This document shows positions 7,826 to 13,991 of a stretch of 23,611 nt of DNA, one piece after another. Source of the stretch: Syntrophaceae bacterium UBA6078 (lineage in GTDB: Bacteria > Desulfobacterota > Syntrophia > Syntrophales > UBA2210); NCBI GenBank assembly GCA_002428735.1, contig DIXO01000014.1:1-23611 (forward strand), written 5' to 3'. Positions within the stretch are counted from its first letter, which is position 1; the number at the start of each line of letters is the position of its first letter. The notes beneath the pieces were generated by a model. It was not told the origin of the DNA. It saw only the letters and a program-made list of their open reading frames with translations, and ran no database searches. Both the position numbers and the translations under genes were made by a program.

Positions 7826-8794
7826 ATGGAAATTCAGGATGTTTTCCAGAAATATATGAGCGAGATGAACGAGGTCGAAGCGCTCATTGAGAGCCGTATG
7901 CGTTCCTATGTGGAACTCATCCCCGAGATTGCGGATCACATCATAAAGGGGGGCGGCAAGAGGCTGAGGCCTCTTCTGGTCATCATATCCTCGGACCTGT
8001 GCGGTTACGGAGGGGACCGGCGGTTTCCCCTGGCCTCGGTCATGGAATATATCCATACGGCATCCCTCCTTCATGATGACGTGATCGATCATGCCGTCGT
8101 CAGGAGGGGACGGCCGTCAGCGAACACTATCTGGGGAAATTCAGCAAGCGTCCTTGTGGGAGACTATCTGTACGCGAGTTCTTTCAATGTCATGGCCGAA
8201 GACGGGGACCAGGCGATCCAGAAACTCCTCTCCATCACGACCTCGGCCATGGCGGAGGGGGAGATCATCCAGCTGGCCCGAAGCGGGGACATCAACACCA
8301 GCGAACGGGAATACTTTTCCATTATCGAAAAGAAGACGGCCATCCTCATCTCCGCGGCGTGCGCCATCGGCGCGATCCTGGCGGAGGCATCCGATGAAAA
8401 AGTTGAAGCTCTGACCAAGTTCGGCATGAGGCTGGGAACGGCCTTTCAACTGACCGACGACACCCTCGATTATGTGGCCAGAGAGGATGCCTTCGGCAAG
8501 ACGATCGGCATGGATCTTACCGAGGGGAAGATCACCCTCCCCCTGATCAGGACCTTCAAACACTGCACCCCCGACGAGAAAAAATGGATTGAACAAGCTG
8601 TGCAGGATGGTGCAAAAGATTCTATTGAGGAGATTAGACGCCTTATCAATACATACAGGGGGATAGAATATTCCCTCGAAAAGGCCGGCAGCCTTGTGGA
8701 AGAGGGGAAATCTTTTCTGGATATCTTCGAAGACTCAACCCCCCGGGAGGCACTCTGCGCCATTGCGGATTATGTCATCAAGAGAGAGGTGTGA
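7826..8794 (+). CDS. ispB: Long-chain trans-polyprenyl diphosphate synthase (octaprenyl/IspB type)
   Basis: Adds isopentenyl diphosphate units to an allylic diphosphate to build the all-trans side chain of respiratory quinones. The 322-residue protein has GGGKRLRP (42-49, IPP binding), the first aspartate-rich motif DDVID (84-88), GDYLYA, and the second motif DDTLD (211-215) with FGKTIGMDL after it. The residue five before the first motif is alanine (A79) and the motif has only two residues between aspartates. This small-residue arrangement goes with long products (C35-C50) rather than the C15/C20 enzymes. Exact chain length cannot be predicted, so the symbol stands for the group. It has its own promoter and overlaps the alkyltransferase gene downstream. 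Confidence 0.9.
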   Translation: MEIQDVFQKYMSEMNEVEALIESRMRSYVELIPEIADHIIKGGGKRLRPLLVIISSDLCGYGGDRRFPLASVMEYIHTASLLHDDVIDHAVVRRGRPSANTIWGNSASVLVGDYLYASSFNVMAEDGDQAIQKLLSITTSAMAEGEIIQLARSGDINTSEREYFSIIEKKTAILISAACAIGAILAEASDEKVEALTKFGMRLGTAFQLTDDTLDYVAREDAFGKTIGMDLTEGKITLPLIRTFKHCTPDEKKWIEQAVQDGAKDSIEEIRRLINTYRGIEYSLEKAGSLVEEGKSFLDIFEDSTPREALCAIADYVIKREV

Positions 8795-9410
8795 TCTGAC
8801 TGGAAAGAAAACCCGCTCCGGAGGACGCCGCGGGGAAGATCGAGTCTTTCACGGTTCAAGCGCGGTGTGGTACCACCTGCTGTCGTCATCACTGGGCGAT
8901 GTCGGTATCGTATGGCAAGGCGAGGAGAAGATACCGTCCGTCATTGGCATTGTGCTGCCCCACCCGGACATGCCAACCCCTGAGAAGATCAACGCGGAGT
9001 ATCCTGACGCCGCCCCGCAATTTCACGCAAATCTGACAAAAATATGCGAAGAGGTGGGCCGTTTCCTTGAGGGGGTTCGGATCGATTTTTCCCTGCACTC
9101 CGCGGCGATTGATCGGCTCAGCGGATTTCAGGGGAGGGTGCTTCGTGAGACCGCGCGCATCCCCCGGGGGAGGGTAACGTCATACGGCGCGCTGGCGGAG
9201 GCGATTCATGCGCCGAGGGCCGCGCGGGCCGTTGGAACGGCGCTTGCCCGCAATCCCTTTCCCCTCATTATCCCGTGCCACCGTGTCGTGAAGGCCGACG
9301 GGTTCATCGGCCGGTTCGGTGGGGGGATAGAGATGAAAAAAGCCCTCCTCCGCCTTGAGGGTATCGCAATCGAGGACGGTGGGAGGGTATCCCCCGCCTT
9401 TTTCCGTTAA
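8772..9410 (+). CDS. ogt: Methylated-DNA-[protein]-cysteine S-methyltransferase (Ogt/MGMT family)
   Basis: DNA repair protein that moves the alkyl group from O6-alkylguanine onto its own cysteine in a single suicide reaction. The C-terminal domain is complete: FQGRVLRETARIPRGRVTSYG (helix-turn-helix and arginine finger region), ARAVGTALARNPFP, the active site PCHRV with C169, and the final LLRLEG. The N-terminal half (about residues 25-110) is a divergent version of the family's first domain. The start is uncertain. ATG 8772 overlaps the end of ispB by 23 bases and has no good ribosome site; a CTG at 8796 has GAGAGG in good position; GTG codons further in would cut the N-domain. The frame is open to an ATG at 8694, but that lies deep inside ispB. 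Overlap with ispB implies one transcript. A terminator hairpin lies inside its last codons. Confidence 0.88.
   Translation: MSSRERCDLTGKKTRSGGRRGEDRVFHGSSAVWYHLLSSSLGDVGIVWQGEEKIPSVIGIVLPHPDMPTPEKINAEYPDAAPQFHANLTKICEEVGRFLEGVRIDFSLHSAAIDRLSGFQGRVLRETARIPRGRVTSYGALAEAIHAPRAARAVGTALARNPFPLIIPCHRVVKADGFIGRFGGGIEMKKALLRLEGIAIEDGGRVSPAFFR
9378..9403 (+). terminator. Intrinsic terminator at the end of ogt
   Basis: GGTGGGAG / GGTAT loop / CCCCCGCC (9378-9398; one G-T pair and one A-C mismatch) followed by TTTTT (9399-9403). It lies inside the coding sequence just before the stop at 9408 and works only on the plus strand, protecting the convergent proB gene. Confidence 0.5.
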
Positions 9411-9419
9411 GAGTAGGCC

Positions 9420-10550
9420 TTACTGAGAGACCGCCATGTTATCACGATGGATGATCTCATCGTAGGGTTTTTCTCCCAGGATCTGCTCAATCCGCGAAGT
9501 ATTGAGTCCCCGTATTTTGTTGATGTCGGAAGACGAATAATTGACAAGCCCCTTGGCGATGGAAACGCCATCCGAGTCGACGCACGTCACCGGGTCTCCC
9601 ACGCCGAAATCCCCTTCGACGCTTACGACGCCTGAAGGGAGGAGGCTTTTCCCCTGATTCCTGATAGCGTCCCGCGCCCCTTCGTCGATCACGATCTTGC
9701 CCCTGGACCGCAGAGTAAAGGCGATCCAGTGTTTTTTGCTCTTCAGGTGCTGCGCACCGGGCAGAAAAAGCGTCCCTGTCTCCCGTCCCGAGAGGATCTC
9801 ACCCACGATGCCCGCCTTCTTGCCGTGGGCGATGATATAGGGAATCCCGAAGGCGGTCACCTTCTTTGCGGCGATCACCTTGCTCCGCATCCCTCCCATC
9901 CCAACGGTATCGGCCTCGGATGAAGCGGCAGTCTCGATCTGAGCGGTTATCTCTCTGACCAGAGGGATCAATCTGGATCCCTGTGATCGCCGGGGATCCC
10001 CGTCGTACAGCCCCTCCGTGTTGGTGAGGTTGATGAGCAGATTTGCCTCGATGATATTCGCCATCATGGCGGCGAGGTTGTCATTGTCCCCGAACTTGAT
10101 CTCATCCACCGAGACGGTATCGTTCTCGTTTATGATGGGGATGACGCCCCATTCCATAAGGGTTGAGAGGGTGTTGCGGACATTGAGGAATCGCTGCCGG
10201 TCAGTGAGATCGCTCATGGTCAGCAGTATCTGGGCGGGTATGAGGCCGTGTCTGCCGAAGGCCTGCGAATAGACTCGCATCAGCCTTCCCTGTCCTACGG
10301 CCGCGGCCGCCTGCTTCTGGGGGAGGTTCTTGAGTTTTTTCTTGAATCCCATCCGGTGGGTGCCGGACGCGATAGCTCCCGACGAGACGATAACGAAATG
10401 ATATCCCTTCTTGGAATGAACAGAAATTTCATCCACCAGTTGTTCGAGTATGTCAAGGTCAAGACCGTCGCTGCCCGTCAATACGCCGCTCCCTATCTTG
10501 ACAAGTATTCTCCTGGCGCCTTTGAGTATCCTGATCCGCTCTTCCGACAT
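9420..10550 (-). CDS. proB: Glutamate 5-kinase
   Basis: First enzyme of proline synthesis: phosphorylates glutamate to gamma-glutamyl phosphate with ATP. The 376-residue product has the amino-acid-kinase domain (VKIGSG near residue 16, VSSGAIASG, NENDTVS, FGDNDNLAA, TNTEGLYDGDPR, GMGGMRSKV) and a C-terminal PUA domain from about residue 275. The full two-domain form is the usual one in Gram-negative bacteria. I chose ATG 10550, which directly precedes the conserved kinase fold and lies 25 bases after the obgE stop. The frame is open to 10607, but that start would lie inside obgE. GAGAGGG is present, though some 13 bases away, so translation may depend partly on coupling. The partner gene proA, often next to proB, is absent here. 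Confidence 0.95.
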   Translation of the reverse strand: MSEERIRILKGARRILVKIGSGVLTGSDGLDLDILEQLVDEISVHSKKGYHFVIVSSGAIASGTHRMGFKKKLKNLPQKQAAAAVGQGRLMRVYSQAFGRHGLIPAQILLTMSDLTDRQRFLNVRNTLSTLMEWGVIPIINENDTVSVDEIKFGDNDNLAAMMANIIEANLLINLTNTEGLYDGDPRRSQGSRLIPLVREITAQIETAASSEADTVGMGGMRSKVIAAKKVTAFGIPYIIAHGKKAGIVGEILSGRETGTLFLPGAQHLKSKKHWIAFTLRSRGKIVIDEGARDAIRNQGKSLLPSGVVSVEGDFGVGDPVTCVDSDGVSIAKGLVNYSSSDINKIRGLNTSRIEQILGEKPYDEIIHRDNMAVSQ

Positions 10551-10575
10551 GGTGTCTGTGTGCCCTCTCTTGTAC

Positions 10576-11598
10576 TCAGCCTTCCGTCTGAGCGCGGGAA
10601 TAATCATCCAGTCGTTTCCCGATTTCCTGCAGCAGTTCCCGGATTCCCTCTCCCGTGGCGGCGGAGACGGGGAAGATCCGGATGCCCTTTTCCCGGAAAA
10701 AAGCAGCCGTCTCGTCCAGCCGTTCCCGTGTCGATGTCAGATCAATTTTGCTGATGGCCACAATCTGGGGTTTCTCCCGAACGGCTGGGCTGAAGGAAGC
10801 CAGCTCGCTGTTGATCGTCTCGAAATCATTCCACGCGCCGGTAAACGGTTCCTTCGATATGTCTATGATGTGGAGGAGTATAGAGGTTCTTTCTATGTGG
10901 CGCAAGAATTTCGTTCCCAGCCCCGCTCCTTGGTGAGCGCCCTCTATGAGCCCCGGTATGTCGGCAACGACGAAGGTCTGACGGTCTCCCAGACGAACGA
11001 CTCCCAGGTTGGGTTTCAGGGTGGTAAAGGGGTAGTCGGCGATCTTGGGACGTGCCGCAGAGATGCGCGCGATCAGGGTCGACTTTCCCACATTCGGTAA
11101 TCCGACGATCCCCACATCGGCGATCAGTTTGAGCTCCAGACTGACCGTTTTCTCTTCTCCCGGGAGACCGTCCTGTGCGTAGCGGGGCGCCTGATTTGTG
11201 GCGGTCTTGAAGCGGGCGTTTCCCTTGCCGCCTATCCCGCCCCGTGCCAGAACGACCCTCTGGCCGTCCTCGATCATGTCGGCCAGGAGTTCCCCGGTCT
11301 CCATGTCCCTGATAACGGTGCCCACGGGAACAACGATTTCCACGTCCTCGCTGCTTTTACCGGTCCGGTTACTCCCCTCACCCGGGCCGCCCCTCCGGGC
11401 CACGTGATGCTGGTTGAACTTCATGTCGAGCAGTGTCCGGTGACTGCGGGACGCGACGGCGACGATATCTCCCCCCTTGCCCCCGTCTCCCCCGTCCGGG
11501 CCGCCCCTTGGAACATACTTCTCCCGCCGGAAGCTGACGCATCCCGGCCCGCCGTCTCCGGACTTGATGTATATCTTTGCTTCGTCGACAAATCTCAT
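10576..11598 (-). CDS. obgE: Obg-family GTPase (ObgE/CgtA)
   Basis: Essential GTPase of large-subunit ribosome assembly that also responds to ppGpp. The 340 residues comprise the glycine-rich Obg fold (1-158; e.g. GGPDGGDGGKGG) and the G domain with G1 GLPNVGKST (166-174), DIPGLIEGA (G3, from 213), G4 SKID (283-286) and G5 SAA (312-314). There is no OCT domain after the G domain, as in short Proteobacterial forms. The G4 motif reads SKID instead of the usual NKxD, so the asparagine that contacts guanine is serine. ATG 11598 is two codons downstream of a TTG that begins the longest frame, and has AGG at a proper distance. Expression depends on readthrough of the hairpin at 11627-11662 after rpmA, or on an unseen promoter. 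Confidence 0.96.
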   Translation of the reverse strand: MRFVDEAKIYIKSGDGGPGCVSFRREKYVPRGGPDGGDGGKGGDIVAVASRSHRTLLDMKFNQHHVARRGGPGEGSNRTGKSSEDVEIVVPVGTVIRDMETGELLADMIEDGQRVVLARGGIGGKGNARFKTATNQAPRYAQDGLPGEEKTVSLELKLIADVGIVGLPNVGKSTLIARISAARPKIADYPFTTLKPNLGVVRLGDRQTFVVADIPGLIEGAHQGAGLGTKFLRHIERTSILLHIIDISKEPFTGAWNDFETINSELASFSPAVREKPQIVAISKIDLTSTRERLDETAAFFREKGIRIFPVSAATGEGIRELLQEIGKRLDDYSRAQTEG

Positions 11599-11626
11599 AA
11601 ACAATGCCTGTCGGGAACTGGAAACT

Positions 11627-11662
11627 AAAAAAGGTGTTAGCTCTCGAACACTAACACCTTTT
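11627..11662 (-). terminator. Hairpin terminator/attenuator between rpmA and obgE
   Basis: A perfect 12-bp inverted repeat (11629-11640 with 11651-11662, arm AAAAGGTGTTAG) around a 10-base loop. On the minus strand the 3' arm runs into TTTTTT. It lies 28 bases before obgE, so it should lower expression of obgE-proB relative to the ribosomal proteins. Confidence 0.7.
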
Positions 11663-11693
11663 ACACGAAATTATGCCGGATCAGGAAAATCTG

Positions 11694-11948
11694 CTAAGAA
11701 GCGTACACGCTTACCTTCTTCTTGTCCCGGTCTTTCCTCTCGAACTTGACGACGCCGTCGATCTTGGCAAAAAGGGTGTAGTCCTTTCCCATGCCGACAT
11801 TGGCACCCGGGTGTATCCTGGTTCCCAGCTGACGTATGATGATGCCGCCGGCGGCGATGCTCTGCCCGCCATATACCTTTACGCCCCGTCTCTGCGACTG
11901 GCTGTCTCTTCCGTTACGCGAACTTCCCTGGCCTTTCTTGTGAGCCAT
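11694..11948 (-). CDS. rpmA: 50S ribosomal protein L27
   Basis: Ribosomal protein L27 (84 residues, normal length), whose N-terminal tail reaches the peptidyl-transferase centre. It begins MAHKKGQGSSRNGRDS, matching the family's conserved N-terminus without the cleaved extension found in Firmicutes. GGQSIAAGGIIIRQLGTRIHPG, GKDYTLFAKIDGVV and a lysine-rich end follow. A GGAGGAAGG ribosome site precedes ATG 11948, 14 bases after the rplU stop, so the two genes form the usual pair. Confidence 0.98.
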   Translation of the reverse strand: MAHKKGQGSSRNGRDSQSQRRGVKVYGGQSIAAGGIIIRQLGTRIHPGANVGMGKDYTLFAKIDGVVKFERKDRDKKKVSVYAS

Positions 11949-11962
11949 CTGTCCTTCCTCCG

Positions 11963-12274
11963 TTACACAACAATTTCCTTGATCTTGAGACTGGTCAAAT
12001 CCTGCCGGTGTCCCGTTTTTTTGCTGTATCCCTTCCTTCGCTTCATCTTGAATACGACGATCTTGGGCCCTCTGGCCTGCGATATGATTTCGCCGACAAC
12101 CTTTGCCCCCTTCACGAACGGCGTGCCAACCATGACTTCTCCGTCCCCGGAAACCAGTAGCACCTCGTCGAAAGAAACGGTGTCGCCCTTCTCGCCTTCA
12201 ATCTTTTCGAAGCTCAGGACCTCTCCCTCGGAAACCTTGTACTGCTTCCCTCCGGTTTTTATGACTGCGTACAT
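11963..12274 (-). CDS. rplU: 50S ribosomal protein L21
   Basis: Ribosomal protein L21, 103 residues as in Escherichia coli. It starts MYAVIKTGGKQYKV, the family's hallmark, and contains DEVLLV, VGTPFV and the basic FKMKRRKGYSKKTGHRQ stretch that contacts 23S rRNA. AAGGA lies eight bases before ATG 12274. It is the first gene after the strong promoter at 12311-12338, with a leader of only about 30 bases, leaving no room for an autoregulatory leader structure. Confidence 0.98.
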   Translation of the reverse strand: MYAVIKTGGKQYKVSEGEVLSFEKIEGEKGDTVSFDEVLLVSGDGEVMVGTPFVKGAKVVGEIISQARGPKIVVFKMKRRKGYSKKTGHRQDLTSLKIKEIVV

Positions 12275-12310
12275 ATCCTCATTCCTTATCGAATTGAATT
12301 GGAAACGCTT

Positions 12311-12338
12311 ATTATAGGAATCAAGTTCCTTTTGTCAA
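12311..12338 (-). promoter_or_regulatory. Near-consensus sigma-70 promoter for rplU-rpmA
   Basis: On the minus strand: TTGACA (12333-12338), 16 bases, TATAAT (12311-12316). Both boxes are perfect. The predicted start is near 12304, 30 bases before rplU. The roughly 107 bases from here to the RNase G stop also hold an ATTCTG/CAGAAT inverted repeat around CCGCGGAA, but no T-run. Confidence 0.8.
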
Positions 12339-12445
12339 TAAATAAATGCCTGAATGTGACATGGAGGCCCTTATTCCTGAATTCTGTTCCGCGGCAGAAT
12401 TATCTGTTACGAACGGATGAAACATCAATAGAGCGGGCGGCCACT

Positions 12446-13948
12446 TTACTGCACCGGTATTATTTCAAAAGTCTCCCTGTTGAAGCTGTTGTCTGATTCT
12501 ACGAGGAGCTTCCGACCCAGCCTCGCCTCCAGATTTCTGAGGACATGGTTTTCTTCTTCCAGCAGGCACTGCTCCACCTCAGGATGGACAAGCACACAGA
12601 ACGTTTGAGTTGTTCCATGCGCTGCTTCCCGTTCAATTTCTCTGAAGATCTCGTAACAGACGCTCGCCCGTGATTTCACCTTCCCCCTTCCCGAACAGCA
12701 GGGACAGGGCTCACACACGGTGTCGCTCAGACTTTTTCTTCGCCTCTGCCGGGTCATCTCTATGAGACCGAATTCGGATATTTTCTGTATGTTGGTCCGG
12801 CTCCGGTCTTTTGACATCGCCGCAGAGAGGGCGTTGAACACCTTTTCGCGGTTTGCCTCCGTCTCCATATCTATGAAATCGATGATGATAATTCCTCCTA
12901 TGTTCCGCAAGGGGAGCTGATTGGCGATCTCATCTACGGCTTCCATATTTGTCTTGAAGATGGTTTCTTCCATGTTCTTCTTGCCCACATATTTCCCCGT
13001 ATTCACGTCGATCGAGCACAAAGCCTCCGTCTCCTCGATAACAATGTATCCTCCCGATTTCAACCACATTTTTTTCTGGAGCATCTTGCTTATGTCCAGT
13101 TCAATGCCGAAATGATCGAAGATAGGGATCGCTTCCCGGTACCAATCGACAGAACATGTCCTGTGGGGCATGAAACTGTCCATGAAATCTCTTGCCTTTC
13201 CGTGCTCTTCTTCCGAATCGATGACGATCCGTGTCACGTCTTCCGTGTAAAGGTCTCGAATCGCACGGAGCGTTATGCTCAATTCCCTGTGCACAAGCCC
13301 CGGGGCGCTGGCACACCGTTCCTTTTCTGTAATGGTATTCCATAGTCTGTAGAGATACTCGAAATCGCCTTTCAGGTCGGTTTCCTCTTTGCCTTCGCTC
13401 GCGGTCCGGGCGATGACGCCGCATTCCCCGGGACGCATTCTCTCTATGATCTCCCGAAGACGCTCCCGTTCCCTTTCGTCGGTAATTCTTCTCGACACGC
13501 CGATATGACTGACTGTCGGCATAAGGACGAGGTTTCTCCCCGGCAGCGATATGTGCGTCGTCACCCGCGCTCCCTTGGTCTTCAGCGCCTCCTTTGATAC
13601 CTGGACAAGGATCTCCTGTCCTTCCTTCAGCGTATCCTCACCGGGGAAGATGCGGTTGTCGAGAGAGTATTCGAAGGGATTGTCGTCTCTGTCGGCGATG
13701 AGGCCCGTTTCTTCGGATACGTCATGACCGGTATCAGGGATATACAGAAAGGCCGTGCGGTCCAGGCCGATATCAACAAAGGCGGCCTGAATCCCCGGAA
13801 CAATACGCACGACTTTCCCCTTATATATGTTTCCAGCGATGGACTGCTCATTGCTTCGCTCAACATACAGGTTCGAGAGCGCTCGATCTTCCAGTATGGC
13901 GATCCGCGATTCATATTCAGTGCAGTTACATATGATTTCTTTTGACAT
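12446..13948 (-). CDS. rng: Ribonuclease G/E family endoribonuclease
   Basis: Single-strand-specific endoribonuclease that processes rRNA 5' ends and decays mRNA. The 500-residue product has the S1 domain (about 38-130, GNIYKGKVVRIVPGIQAAFVDIG), the catalytic region with magnesium ligands D314 (CSIDVN) and D357 (IIIDFIDM), spaced 43 residues as in E. coli RNase E, and the zinc-link CPCC (C415 and C418). It lacks the long C-terminal scaffold of RNase E, so it is RNase G-like. GAGGACA precedes ATG 13948. It follows the radical SAM fusion by 43 bases and probably shares its transcript. Immediate proximity to rplU-rpmA is common in Proteobacteria. Confidence 0.95.
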   Translation of the reverse strand: MSKEIICNCTEYESRIAILEDRALSNLYVERSNEQSIAGNIYKGKVVRIVPGIQAAFVDIGLDRTAFLYIPDTGHDVSEETGLIADRDDNPFEYSLDNRIFPGEDTLKEGQEILVQVSKEALKTKGARVTTHISLPGRNLVLMPTVSHIGVSRRITDERERERLREIIERMRPGECGVIARTASEGKEETDLKGDFEYLYRLWNTITEKERCASAPGLVHRELSITLRAIRDLYTEDVTRIVIDSEEEHGKARDFMDSFMPHRTCSVDWYREAIPIFDHFGIELDISKMLQKKMWLKSGGYIVIEETEALCSIDVNTGKYVGKKNMEETIFKTNMEAVDEIANQLPLRNIGGIIIIDFIDMETEANREKVFNALSAAMSKDRSRTNIQKISEFGLIEMTRQRRRKSLSDTVCEPCPCCSGRGKVKSRASVCYEIFREIEREAAHGTTQTFCVLVHPEVEQCLLEEENHVLRNLEARLGRKLLVESDNSFNRETFEIIPVQ

Positions 13949-13991
13949 TGTTGTCCTCGTGCCTCAATTCGCTCAAAATAGCGGTATCGTT

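Noticed and set aside
12377..12402. ATTCTG/CAGAAT inverted repeat after the RNase G gene, considered as a terminator
   Set aside because: A short stem with a GC-rich loop and no T-run; it may be chance.
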